Shown: positions 53,803 to 62,390 of the stretch, piece by piece
How positions within the stretch are numbered: position 1 is the stretch's first letter
Layout: each line of letters begins with the position of its first letter
Assembly (NCBI RefSeq): GCF_000931445.1
Contig: NZ_CP010849.1
Span: 3,782,001 to 3,846,000 of the forward strand
Reading direction: 5' to 3'
DNA length: 64,000 nucleotides
Origin: Streptomyces cyaneogriseus subsp. noncyanogenus
Lineage (GTDB): Bacteria; Actinomycetota; Actinomycetes; Streptomycetales; Streptomycetaceae
Translations under genes and position numbers: made by a program
The notes under the pieces: model-generated
The model's input: the letters and a program-made list of their open reading frames with translations, nothing else
The model's database searches: none
Told to the model about the DNA's origin: nothing

Positions 53803-55239
53803 TCAGCCGCGGAACGTCGGCCCCATCGCGTCGAGCGAGTAGTGGGCGAGCGGGGTGTGCGGCGAGCGCGGGGCACTGAGCCGCAGGAGCGTGTAGCGTC
53901 CGCCGGCCAGCCCGGAGACGGTCACCGTGGCCGGCGAGCGCACCTCGCGTCCGTTGACGCAGCTCGGCTCGCAGACCACCTCGGACACCGTCCCCCGGGC
54001 GGTTGCCGTGGGCTCCCCCCAGCCGGTCCAGGTCAGGTCGTGCAGCATGATGCCGCCGTCACCGCAGGCGAGCAGGAGCGAGGCGGGCTCGCTCAGGGGC
54101 TTGCCCGCGCAGTCGGCGATCACGCCGGGCTGCCTGGTCCGCTGGGTGGTGGGGGCGGACGGCACCCGGCCGGCGGACCCCGACGGTTCCGTGACCCGGC
54201 CCCGGTCCCGCTCCTCGTCCCGATCCTGGCCCTCGCCCTGGCCCTGATCCTGGTCCTGTCGCGGGTCCGGCACCGGCTGCCGGGGCGTCGCGCCGCGCCC
54301 GTCCCCGGGCGTCCCCACCGCCGTCGGCCGGTGCGACGGGGGCGCCTCGATGGTGCGGGTGCCGCTGTCGCGGCCCGGCACCAGGACGACGAGGGCCGTG
54401 ACGAGCGCGCCGGCGAGGGCCACGGCGGCGGCGAGGACGGCCAGCCGGAGCCGGGCCGCTCCCGGCGAGGACGACGCCTGCCGGGGGAGGGCCGGGGGTT
54501 CGGCCGGCGGGGCCGGCGGCGCCGCGAGGCCGGTCGCCTCCGCCGGGCCGCGCGGCTCCTCGGCGGGCGGGGCCGGTGACTCCTGGGCGAGCGGTCCGAG
54601 CGGCCCGCCCCCGGGGTGCCCGCGGGCGATCAGTTCGTCCACCGCCGCCGGCCAGGGACGCGGGGTCGGCGCGAGCGGGCCGATGGTGTCGAGCAGGCGG
54701 GCGGGGGTCGGCCGGGCGTCCGGTGCCTCGGCCAGGCACACGGCGACCGCTTCGCGCAGCCTTTCCGGCAGCTCACCGACGCCGTCGTCCGGCGCCTTGG
54801 GCGAAGCGGACACCCCGGCGCCGGTGCGCCCGCCGGTGTACGCGGTGACGAGCAGCGCCCCCAGGGCGGCCATGTCACCGGACGGTCCCTGCGGCCGGCC
54901 GGACCGCTCCGGCGGACGGGCCGGCGCACCGCCGCCGGGATCGGTGAACCGGGGGCCGCTCCTGGTCAGCAGGACGGTGCCGGGCCGGACGTCCCCGTGG
55001 ACGCGGCCGGTCCGGTGCAGCCCGGCCAGATCGCCGGCCAGCCCCGCCGCGAGGCGCAGCACCGACTCCTCCGGAAGCGCGCCGACGGTGTCGACGACCT
55101 GCGCGAGCGAGAGCCCGGGCTCGGGCCTCCACGTGAACGCGCCGGCGTCCTTGCCGTCGTACTCCCCGCCCCGCCGGAGCGTCGTCCGTAACCGGGGCGG
55201 CCTCACCGCTCCCGCACCGGCCCCCGTCATGCGCTTCAT
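53803..55239 (-). CDS. membrane-anchored degenerate protein-kinase-like protein
   Basis: 478 residues from ATG 55239, preceded by ggggggaa. The first 200 residues resemble only the C-lobe of a Ser/Thr kinase: GLHRTGRVHGDVRPGTVLLT corresponds to the catalytic loop with Arg and Thr in place of Lys and Asn, and FTDPGGG replaces DFG. No glycine loop or VAIK lysine is visible, so it is probably a pseudokinase. A membrane helix lies at about 261-285 (VLAAAVALAGALVTALVVLV), then a Gln/Asp/Arg-rich linker and an extracellular domain with paired cysteines (VSEVVCEPSCVNGREV). The architecture is intracellular kinase-like, membrane helix, outside sensor. It is convergent with the CHAT gene. Confidence 0.7.
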   Translation of the reverse strand: MKRMTGAGAGAVRPPRLRTTLRRGGEYDGKDAGAFTWRPEPGLSLAQVVDTVGALPEESVLRLAAGLAGDLAGLHRTGRVHGDVRPGTVLLTRSGPRFTDPGGGAPARPPERSGRPQGPSGDMAALGALLVTAYTGGRTGAGVSASPKAPDDGVGELPERLREAVAVCLAEAPDARPTPARLLDTIGPLAPTPRPWPAAVDELIARGHPGGGPLGPLAQESPAPPAEEPRGPAEATGLAAPPAPPAEPPALPRQASSSPGAARLRLAVLAAAVALAGALVTALVVLVPGRDSGTRTIEAPPSHRPTAVGTPGDGRGATPRQPVPDPRQDQDQGQGEGQDRDEERDRGRVTEPSGSAGRVPSAPTTQRTRQPGVIADCAGKPLSEPASLLLACGDGGIMLHDLTWTGWGEPTATARGTVSEVVCEPSCVNGREVRSPATVTVSGLAGGRYTLLRLSAPRSPHTPLAHYSLDAMGPTFRG

Positions 55240-55481
55240 CCGGTTCCCCCCACAGCAAGAAGTCCTCGCAACGAGTCTGGCCACACCGGGCGTTCGCGAC
55301 AAGACACCCGGAGGGGCCACCGGGCACGGACGGGGCCCCGCGAGAGGGGCGGCGGGGGCGGCAGGGGCGGGGCGGGGCGGGAAATCCTGGTGAGTCCGGT
55401 GAGGTCTCGTGAGAGGCTTTCGATCATCGACGGCACATGACATGTGCCGTTCAGTGCAGCCGTATCCCAGGGGGACACCGC

Positions 55482-56423
55482 ATGATCAACACCCGGCGTG
55501 CGCTTCGGGGCGCTCTCACCGTTGCCGCCGTCACGGCCGTGATGGCCGCCGCGGCGGGCCCGGCCCTCGCCTCCGGCGACCCCGCCGGGACCGACCGGCT
55601 GCGTGCCGCGACCGGGGCCGAGCTGAGGGCCCAGGACGGCCCGGCGGTGGAGACGGGCGCCCGCGCGGCCGGTACGGTCCAGACGCCCAGCTTCTCCATG
55701 AAGGCCGTGGACAAGCAGAGCACCTACCTCTACCTGTACTTCCCGGACCGCCAGGGCGGCTTCGAGCCCCGGGAGCCCGTGGAGGTGAGCTTCGACGCCT
55801 TCGCCGACGCGATCGACGTCGACAACGACAGGGACGGGTACAGCGACGGCACCTGGTACGTCCACAAGGACGGCAGGCTGGACTACAGCTGGATCGACGA
55901 CGACCTCGTCTACCACAGCGCGCAGGTCGGCAAGGGCTGGAACATCTACTCCACGATCCTCTCCCCCGGTGACCTCGGCGGAGCCCCGGAGGCCGACCTC
56001 ATCGGCCTCGACAAGGACGGCGTGCTGTGGGGATACCTCGCCTACCCCGACGGCACCCTCACCTCGCGCCTGCGGATCGGCGGCGGCTGGGGCCAGTACA
56101 CCCAGCTCGCCGGCCAGGGCGATCTGACCGGTGACGGCAAGTCCGACATCGTCGCCCGGGACACGTCCGGCGTCCTGTGGCTCTACCAGGGCACCGGCGA
56201 CTACAAGGCCCCCTTCGCCTCCCGTACCAGGATCGGCGGCGGCTGGAACGTGTACGACCGGCTGCTGTCGGTCGGCGACCTCGACGCCGACGGCAGGACG
56301 GATCTGGTCGCCCGTCAGCCCGACGGCGACCTGTACCGGTACTCGGGCACGGGCAACGCCCAGGCCGTCTACGAGAAGCCGGTCGAGATCGGCCACGGGT
56401 TCCAGATCTACAACCTGCTGTAG
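55482..56423 (+). CDS. secreted FG-GAP/VCBS repeat protein
   Basis: 313 residues from ATG 55482, after aggggga. A signal peptide covers about 1-30 (INTRRALRGALTVAAVTAVM, ending GPALAS). FG-GAP-type repeats follow, with DVDNDRDGYSD, GDLTGDGKSD and GDLDADGRTD loops. It is about one third the length of the FG-GAP protein at 23.6 kb and shares its C-terminal repeat style. Probably a calcium-binding extracellular protein. A strong hairpin follows the stop. Confidence 0.8.
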   Translation: MINTRRALRGALTVAAVTAVMAAAAGPALASGDPAGTDRLRAATGAELRAQDGPAVETGARAAGTVQTPSFSMKAVDKQSTYLYLYFPDRQGGFEPREPVEVSFDAFADAIDVDNDRDGYSDGTWYVHKDGRLDYSWIDDDLVYHSAQVGKGWNIYSTILSPGDLGGAPEADLIGLDKDGVLWGYLAYPDGTLTSRLRIGGGWGQYTQLAGQGDLTGDGKSDIVARDTSGVLWLYQGTGDYKAPFASRTRIGGGWNVYDRLLSVGDLDADGRTDLVARQPDGDLYRYSGTGNAQAVYEKPVEIGHGFQIYNLL

Positions 56424-56453
56424 CGGTACACGGCGACGCGGACAGCGCGGACA

Positions 56454-56492
56454 GGGGGAGGGGCGGCCGGCGGAACCGGCCGCCCCTCCCCC
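56454..56492. terminator. bidirectional hairpin terminator
   Basis: Arms gggggaggggcggccgg and ccggccgcccctccccc around a five-base loop, then tttt. It separates the convergent FG-GAP and SDR genes. Confidence 0.9.
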
Positions 56493-56542
56493 TTTTCGGG
56501 TGTGGGCCGCTCCCCGGGCCGGGCCGTGCCGGGCGGGTCGTG

Positions 56543-57343
56543 TCAGGCCGCGCCGCCGTTGGCGTACAGGATCTGGCCGTTGATCCAGCGTGCCGGGCCG
56601 GCGAGGAAGGCGACGGTCTCGGCGATGTCCTCGGGTGTGCCGAGGCGTTCCAGCGGGGCGGCCTGGGACAGCCGGTCGATCGCGGCCTGGTCCTTGCCCT
56701 CCAGGAGCAGGGGCGTGGCGGTGGGGCCGGGGGCAACGGCGTTGACGGTGACGTTCCTGCCGCGCAGCTCGCGGGCGAGGATCGGGGTCAGGGCCTCGAC
56801 CGCACCCTTGCTCGCCGCGTAGGCGCCGTAGGACGGGAAGTGGAGGCGGGTGACCGAGGTGGAGAAGTTGATGATCGCGCCGCCGCCGCGCACCCGCCGG
56901 GCGGCCTGCTGGGAGACGACGAAGGTGCCGCGGATGTTGGTGCGGTGCATCCGGTCCAGCTCGTCGAGGTCGAGCGTGGTGACCGGCGACAGCAGCATCA
57001 CGCCGGCCGTGTGGACGACGACGTCGATCCCGCCGAACTCCCGCTCCACGGCGTCGAACGCCTCCGCCATGGCGTGTTCGTCGGCGACGTCGCCGCCGAC
57101 CGCGATCGCCCGGCCGCCGGCCGCGGTGACCGCGGCGACCGTCTCCTCGGCCCGGGCCTTGTTGCCGGCGTAGTGGACGCCGACGGCGATGCCGTCCCGG
57201 GCGAGGCGCTCGACGACCGCGCGGCCGATCCCGCCGGACCCGCCGGTGACCAGGGCGACCCGGGTGGCGGGGGCGGTGGTGTCCGTCAGGGTGCTGCTGT
57301 CCGTCGTGGGGGTGGTGTCCGTCGGGGAGGTGGTGTCCGTCAT
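56543..57343 (-). CDS. SDR-family oxidoreductase
   Basis: 266 residues from ATG 57343. The first 25 residues are Thr/Asp-rich low complexity, encoded by short repeats. The Rossmann motif reads VALVTGGSGGIGRAVVERLA. Catalytic Ser is in INFSTSVTR and Tyr-Lys in YGAYAASKGAV. The end ILYANGGAA is typical. It should act on a small carbonyl/alcohol with NAD(P). It is downstream of the aldo/keto reductase on the same strand and likely in the TetR regulon. Substrate unknown. Confidence 0.86.
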   Translation of the reverse strand: MTDTTSPTDTTPTTDSSTLTDTTAPATRVALVTGGSGGIGRAVVERLARDGIAVGVHYAGNKARAEETVAAVTAAGGRAIAVGGDVADEHAMAEAFDAVEREFGGIDVVVHTAGVMLLSPVTTLDLDELDRMHRTNIRGTFVVSQQAARRVRGGGAIINFSTSVTRLHFPSYGAYAASKGAVEALTPILARELRGRNVTVNAVAPGPTATPLLLEGKDQAAIDRLSQAAPLERLGTPEDIAETVAFLAGPARWINGQILYANGGAA

Positions 57344-57448
57344 GGTGGTGGGCCCTTCGGTGTGGGGCGGTGTCGGTCGGTGAGGGCGGTCCGTCCGGCT
57401 CGGCAGCGGGGGGCGCGCGGGGCCGGGGGTGCTGCTGGAGGTGCGGGG

Positions 57449-58010
57449 TCAGCGTTCGCTGTCGAGGGTGGCGAGGAGAGGGGCGGCGTAGCGCTCGCCG
57501 GCGGCGGAGCCGGCCGGGACCGCCGCTTCGATCGCGGCGAGCGCGTCGGCGTCCAGGACGAGGGCCGCCGCGCCCAGTGATTCGGCCAGGCGCTCCCGCC
57601 GGCGGGCGCCGACCAGGGGGACGATGTGCTCGCCCTGAGCGGCCACCCAGGCGATGGCGACCTGGGCGGTGGTGGCGCCCAGCCGCTCGGCCACCTTCCC
57701 CAGCGCCTCGGCCAGGCGCAGGTTGGCGTGGAGGTTCCCGTCCCGGAAGCGGGGGCTGTGGGCGCGGAAGTCGTCCGCGCCCAGGGGCCGCGCGGCCGTC
57801 CAGTGGCCGCTGAGCAGGCCCCGGGAGAGGACGCCGTAGGCGGTCAGGCCGATGCCGAGCTCGCGCAGCACCGGGATGACGGCCCGCTCGGGGCCCCGGG
57901 AGAGCAGCGCGTACTCGATCTGCACATCGCTGACGGGGGCGACGGCCGCGGCGCGGCGGCTGGTGTCCGCGCCCACCTCGGCCAGGCCGGTGTGCCGGAT
58001 GTGACCGGCC
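57449..58010 (-). CDS. aldo/keto reductase, C-terminal part (split by linker)
   Basis: Carboxyl half of the gene that begins at 58,601. It runs from AGHIRHTGLAEVGADTSRRA through VPLVGARRRERLAESLGAAA to the stop at 57,449. The 103 bases next to the linker repeat on its other side. Removing the linker (42 bases) and one repeat (103 bases) from 57,449-58,601 leaves 1,008 bases, an exact 335-residue gene. It is therefore one intact enzyme in the organism, or two near-identical copies collapsed by assembly. Confidence 0.8.
57908..58010. repeat. direct duplication left of linker 2
   Basis: 103 bases that recur at 58,053-58,155 with four mismatches, bordering the linker. Same arrangement as at 42.3 kb. 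Confidence 0.8.
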
Positions 58011-58052
58011 TCGTATAACTTCGTATAATGTATGCTATACGAAGTTATTACG
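58011..58052. other. loxP-containing sequencing linker 2 (assembly artefact)
   Basis: The same 42-base segment as at 42,353-42,394, base for base, with the loxP core at 58,015-58,048. It interrupts an aldo/keto reductase and is flanked by a 103-base duplication. Confidence 0.92.
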
Positions 58053-58155
58053 CGAGTACTCGATCTGCACATCGCTGACGGGGGCGACGGCCGCGGCGCG
58101 GCGGATGGTGTCCGCGCCCACCTCGGACAGGCCGATGTGCCGGATGTGACCGGCC
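58053..58155. repeat. direct duplication right of linker 2
   Basis: Partner of 57,908-58,010. The four differences are all to A in this copy, which may point to two template alleles or paralogues. Confidence 0.8.
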
Positions 58156-58601
58156 TGCCGCATCTCCTCTAGCGCGCCGACCGTCTCCTCCACGGGCACC
58201 GGGGAGTCGAGGCGGGCGGGGCGGTAGATGTCGATGTAGTCGGTGTTCAGCCGCCGCAGGGAGTAGGCGAGCCGGTCCTTGACGGCGGCCGGGGAGACGT
58301 CGGCGGGCACGTGCTGGAAGGCGCCCTCGGGGGTGCGGCGCGCCCCGAACTTGACGCTCAGGACGACGTCTTCGCGCCTGCGCTCCCTCAGGGCGCGGGC
58401 GATGAGCATCTCGTTGGCGCCCGCGCCGTAGAAGTCGCCGGTGTCGACGAGGGTCACGCCCGCGTCGATGGCGGCGTGCAGGGTGGCGACGCTCTCGGCG
58501 TCGTCGGCGGGTCCGTACAGGTCGGACATGCCCATGGCGCCCAGGCCGAGGGCGGACACCTCGGGTCCGGTGGTGCCGAGTCGGCGGGTGGCGAGGGTCA
58601 T
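58053..58601 (-). CDS. aldo/keto reductase, N-terminal part
   Basis: Starts at ATG 58601 after aaggaga. It begins MTLATRRLGTTGPEVSALGL and shows GMSDLYGPADDAES, then VTLVDTGDFYGAGANEMLI with the tetrad Asp and Tyr, VVLSVKFGARRTP with Lys, and YIDIYRPARLD. The frame runs into the linker after QIEYSR. The repaired 335-residue enzyme belongs to the NADPH-dependent aldo/keto reductases. It is divergent from a TetR regulator across 140 bases with repeated operator-like elements. Confidence 0.82.
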
Positions 58602-58664
58602 GGCGGGCTCTCCTTGGAAGAGGCGGGGAGACGGCGGGACGGGGAGGACGACGGCCGCCGCTGC

Positions 58665-58705
58665 CGACACATCGGCGCTAACCGGTTCGACACATCGACG
58701 CTAAC
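58665..58705. promoter_or_regulatory. direct repeats in AKR/TetR divergent promoter
   Basis: CGACACATCGGCGCTAAC at 58,665-58,682 and the same with one mismatch at 58,688-58,705, 23 bases apart. A partial inverted copy (cgatgtagcg) follows at about 58,712. Position between divergent starts suggests TetR binding. Confidence 0.55.
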
Positions 58706-58741
58706 ACATCACCGATGTAGCGCAAGTGTTATCGTCGATCC

Positions 58742-59509
58742 ATGGCAGAGGTCGATACGACGGCGCAGCCCCGCGAGCGGATCCTGCGGGCGGCGACGGA
58801 GCTGCTCGCCGAGGGCGGGCGCGAGGCGGTGTCCACGCGGGCGGTCAGCGCGGCCGCCGGTGTGCAGGCGCAGACGATCTACCGGCACTTCGGTGACATG
58901 CAGGGCCTGCTCGACGAGGTGGCCCGGCAGGGGTACGCGGCCTATCTGGCCGCCAAGCGCGCCCAGGAGGAGGGCGGTGATCCCGTGGCGCAGTTGCGCC
59001 GCGGCTGGGACATGCACGTGTCGTTCGGGCTGGCCAACCCCGCGCTGTACCGGCTGCTGTACACCGAGCCCCGGCCGGGGCAGCAGTTCGCGGTGGCCGG
59101 CGAGGCCCACCAGGTGCTGCTGCGCCTGGTGGAACGGGCGGCCGAGGCGGGCCGGCTGCGGACGGGGGTCGAGGCGGCCGCCGCCGCGATCCACTCGTCC
59201 GGCATGGGCGTGACGCTCACGCTCATCGCGGCCCAGGCGGACGGCAGGCTCGCCCACTACGAGGGGCTGTCCGACACCGTCCGCGAGGCCGTCCTGGCCT
59301 CCGTGCTCGTGCCCGGCGACGACGCCACCGGGCACGACACCGAGGTGCACCGGGCCGCCGTGCACGCCGTCGCCCTGAAGTCCCTGATGCGGGACGGGGT
59401 GCGCTCCCTCACCTCCGGGGAGCGCACCCTGCTCGGCGAGTGGCTGGACCGCATCGCCGCCGAGGACGGGCGGGCGGACGGTGCGGCGGGGCGCCGGCCC
59501 GCGACCTGA
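58742..59509 (+). CDS. TetR-family transcriptional regulator
   Basis: 255 residues from ATG 58742. The N-terminal HTH reads RILRAATELLAEGGREAVST then AAGVQAQTIYRHFGDMQGLL. The ligand domain follows, with GWDMHVSFGLANPALYRLLY. It is divergent from the aldo/keto reductase and, beyond it, the SDR, which it probably represses. Ligand unknown. Confidence 0.9.
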   Translation: MAEVDTTAQPRERILRAATELLAEGGREAVSTRAVSAAAGVQAQTIYRHFGDMQGLLDEVARQGYAAYLAAKRAQEEGGDPVAQLRRGWDMHVSFGLANPALYRLLYTEPRPGQQFAVAGEAHQVLLRLVERAAEAGRLRTGVEAAAAAIHSSGMGVTLTLIAAQADGRLAHYEGLSDTVREAVLASVLVPGDDATGHDTEVHRAAVHAVALKSLMRDGVRSLTSGERTLLGEWLDRIAAEDGRADGAAGRRPAT

Positions 59510-59560
59510 CGCGGGGCGGGACGGTGGCACCCGCGCCGCCGCCCCGCCCCGTACCCCCGG

Positions 59561-60589
59561 TCAGTTCGGGGTGGCCACCGGAGCCGGACCCACCAGTTCC
59601 GTCAGGACGTCCTCCATCGTCACGAAACCGAGCACCGTGCCCGTCTCGCCGGTGACCGCGGCCAGGTGGCTGTCCATGCCCCGCAGCGCGGTGAGGGTGT
59701 CGTCGAGCGGGGTGTCGATGCGGACGTGGGTGACCGGGTGCAGGGCGCTGCGCGGGAAGGGGCGCTCCCGGTCGGCGGTACCGAGGGTGTCCTTGATGTG
59801 GAGGTAGCCGAGCAGGGTGCCCTCGGGGCCGGTCACCGGGAAGCGGGAGTAGCCCGCCTCGGCGGCCAGGCGCTCCAGCGCGGCCGGGGTGACCGTGTGG
59901 TCGACGGTGTGCATCCGGTGCACCGGCACCAGGATCTCGCCGACCGGGCGGGTGCCCAGCTCCAGCGCGTCGCGCAGACGTTCGCCGTCGGCGGGCGTCA
60001 GCAGCCCCGCCTCGCTGGCGTCGACGACCATACGGGCGAGCTGGTCGTCGGTGAAGACGGCCTCCACCTCGTTCTTCGGCTCCACGCGCAGCAGTCTCAG
60101 CAGCGCGTTGGCGAAGGCGTTGATGCCGAAGACGACCGGCTTGAGCGCCCGGGTCAGGGCGACCAGCGGCGGGCCGAGCAGCAGCGCGGTGGCGGCCGGG
60201 GCGGCCAGCGCGATGTTCTTCGGGATCATCTCGCCGATCAGCATGTGCAGATACGTCGCCAGGGCCAGCGCGATCGCGAACGCGACCGGGTGGACCAGGG
60301 CGTGCGGCATGTGCACCGCCTCGAAGGCCGGCTCCAGCAGGTGCGCGATGGCCGGTTCGGCGACCGCGCCGAGCACCAGCGAGGAGACGGTGATGCCGAG
60401 CTGCGCGGTGGCCATCAGCGCCGAGAGGTGCTCCAGGCCCCACAGGGTCATCCGGGCCCGCTTGTCGCCCTCCGCGGCGCGGGGCTCGATCTGGCTGCGG
60501 CGGACCGAGATCAGGGCGAACTCGCCGCCCACGAAGAACGCGTTCGTCACCAGCGTCAGGGCGCCGATGAGCAGCTGCACCGCGGTCAT
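59561..60589 (-). CDS. CNNM/CorC-family membrane protein with CBS domains (second gene)
   Basis: 342 residues from ATG 60589, which overlaps the upstream stop by four bases. The DUF21 membrane domain (1 to about 190) has NAFFVGGEFALISVRRSQIE and LIGEMIPKNIALAAPAATAL. The CBS pair follows (GEILVPVHRMHTVDHTVTPA, LGYLHIKDTLG, VLGFVTMEDVLTELVG). The family is linked to Mg/Co efflux or membrane ion homeostasis. The lack of a C-terminal CorC_HlyC domain makes it shorter than its partner. Confidence 0.88.
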   Translation of the reverse strand: MTAVQLLIGALTLVTNAFFVGGEFALISVRRSQIEPRAAEGDKRARMTLWGLEHLSALMATAQLGITVSSLVLGAVAEPAIAHLLEPAFEAVHMPHALVHPVAFAIALALATYLHMLIGEMIPKNIALAAPAATALLLGPPLVALTRALKPVVFGINAFANALLRLLRVEPKNEVEAVFTDDQLARMVVDASEAGLLTPADGERLRDALELGTRPVGEILVPVHRMHTVDHTVTPAALERLAAEAGYSRFPVTGPEGTLLGYLHIKDTLGTADRERPFPRSALHPVTHVRIDTPLDDTLTALRGMDSHLAAVTGETGTVLGFVTMEDVLTELVGPAPVATPN

Positions 60590-62010
60590 CGGGCCGCCTC
60601 CGCCCGCTCGGCGGCGGGCCGTCCGGCCGCCTGGCCGACCACCCGGCCGCTCCCGGCGCCGCCGGACGGCGCGGAGGTCGGATCGAACGCGGACACCGCC
60701 GCGGACACGGACGCGGGTGCGGTGATGCGGACCCGGTCGGCGCGGTGGTGCTCGACGTCGAGGACGTCCAGCCGCCAGCCGTCCAGGTCGATCATGTCGC
60801 CCTTGGCGGGGATGCGGGCCAGGGTGGTGGCGATGAGCCCCGCCACCGTCTCGTAGGGGCCCTCCGGCGCCCGCAGGCCGATGCCGGCCAGGCGGTCGAT
60901 GCGGACCGAGCCGTCGGCCTCCCAGGCCGCGCGGCCGTCCGCGCCGGCGGGGGCGGGCAGCAGGTCCGGGGCCTCGACCGGGTCGTGCTCGTCGCGCACC
61001 TCGCCGACGACCTCCTCGACGATGTCCTCCACCGTGGCCACACCGGCCGTACCGCCGTACTCGTCGATGACGACGGCCATGGTGCGGCCGGCGCGCATGC
61101 GCTCCAGGAGCCGGTCGGCGGGCAGGCTGTCGGGCACCAGCAGCGGGGCGGTGGCCAGCTCGGTGACGGGGGTGTCCGCCCGGCGGTGCGGGGGCAGCGC
61201 CAGGACGTCGCGGATGTGGACGGTGCCGATGACCTCGTCGAGGCTGTCCCGGTAGACCGGGAAGCGGGACAGGCCGGTGGCGTGCGTGAGGTTCGCCGCG
61301 TCCGCGGCGGTGGCGTGCGCCTCCAGGGCCTTGACGTCCACGCGCGGGGTCATCACGTTCTCCGCGGTCAGCTCGCCCAGGTGCAGGGTCCGTACGAACA
61401 GCTCGGCGCTGTCGGCCTCCAGGGCGCCCTCGGCGGCGGAGTGCCGGGCCAGGGCGACCAGTTCCTCGGGGGTGCGGGCCGACGCCAGTTCCTCGGCGGG
61501 CTCCAGGCCGAAACGGCGCACGAAGCGGTTGGCGGTGTTGTTCAGATGGGTGATGAACGGGCCGAAGGCGGCCGTGAAGCCGCGCTGCGGGCCGGCCACC
61601 ACCTTGGCGACCGCCAGCGGCCGGGAGATCGCCCAGTTCTTGGGCACCAGCTCGCCGACGACCATGAGGACGACCGTGGAGAGGGCCACGCCCAGCACGG
61701 TCGCCACCGGGGAGGCGGCGCCGCCCAGGCCGAGCGCCGTGAGCGGGCCGCGCAGCAGCACGGCGAGGGAGGGCTCGGCGAGCATGCCGATGACCAGGGA
61801 GGTGACGGTGATGCCGAGCTGGGCGCCGGAGAGCTGGACGGTCAGGCGGCGTACGGCCTTCCACGCGCTCTCGGCGCCGCGCTCACCGGCCTCGGCGGCG
61901 CGCTCCAGGTCGCCGCGCTCGACGGTGGTGAGCGAGAACTCGGCCGCGACGAACACGGCACAGGCCAGGGTGAGCAGGAGGGCCAGCGCGAGCAGCAGGA
62001 CCTCGGTCAC
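60586..62010 (-). CDS. CNNM/CorC-family membrane protein with CBS and CorC_HlyC domains (first gene)
   Basis: 474 residues from GTG 62010. The DUF21 domain has ACAVFVAAEFSLTTVERGDL, SGAQLGITVTSLVIGMLAEP and LMVVGELVPKNWAISRP. Two CBS motifs follow (ENVMTPRVDVKALEAHATAA; VIGTVHIRDVLALP) and the segment AVVIDEYGGTAGVATVEDIV. The CorC_HlyC domain (VRIDRLAGIGLRAPEGPYET) is near the end. It is coupled to the second gene by ATGA overlap, so the two probably form a heteromeric ion-homeostasis complex. Confidence 0.9.
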   Translation of the reverse strand: MTEVLLLALALLLTLACAVFVAAEFSLTTVERGDLERAAEAGERGAESAWKAVRRLTVQLSGAQLGITVTSLVIGMLAEPSLAVLLRGPLTALGLGGAASPVATVLGVALSTVVLMVVGELVPKNWAISRPLAVAKVVAGPQRGFTAAFGPFITHLNNTANRFVRRFGLEPAEELASARTPEELVALARHSAAEGALEADSAELFVRTLHLGELTAENVMTPRVDVKALEAHATAADAANLTHATGLSRFPVYRDSLDEVIGTVHIRDVLALPPHRRADTPVTELATAPLLVPDSLPADRLLERMRAGRTMAVVIDEYGGTAGVATVEDIVEEVVGEVRDEHDPVEAPDLLPAPAGADGRAAWEADGSVRIDRLAGIGLRAPEGPYETVAGLIATTLARIPAKGDMIDLDGWRLDVLDVEHHRADRVRITAPASVSAAVSAFDPTSAPSGGAGSGRVVGQAAGRPAAERAEAAR

Positions 62011-62390
62011 CGTGCCACCCCCGCTTCCTCACGAGCGGGCGACGTGGGCCGCGAGCGGGACAGTGCACGGCCGGCACGGCTGGTACTGGGAGGCTCCATT
62101 GCGGAACGGGACTCCTTAGCGGGGTCGATGGGTCGCAACCCATGGTAAAGGACAGGCAAAGTGATGCCCACTGTCTGTGGAAACGGCAGGATCGGGGCGG
62201 TTGTTCCCGGTCGGGTGCCTCCCGCAAACGCCGCCCTGGTGTGACGGTCCCCGCACCGCCCCCGCCCGTGACCGCCCGGGGCCTCAGGGCCGACGGGGGC
62301 GGGGCGGGGGCGCGGGTGCGTCCGGCGCCGTCCCCGCGGTGTATCCGGGGATCCGGGGCCGGGGACGAGCCCCGCTCGGGAACGGTCTGA
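62011..62390. other. intergenic region upstream of the CNNM pair
   Basis: About 380 bases, with a perfect short palindrome ATGGGTCGCAACCCAT at 62,128-62,143 that could be an operator or hairpin. No gene and no riboswitch was recognised. Confidence 0.45.

Noticed and set aside
42357..58048. Two loxP sites as evidence of Cre/loxP strain engineering
   Set aside because: Engineering scars would not be framed by the same four linker bases on each side and by direct duplications of 200 and 103 bases whose removal restores exact reading frames. A sequencing linker explains all of this.
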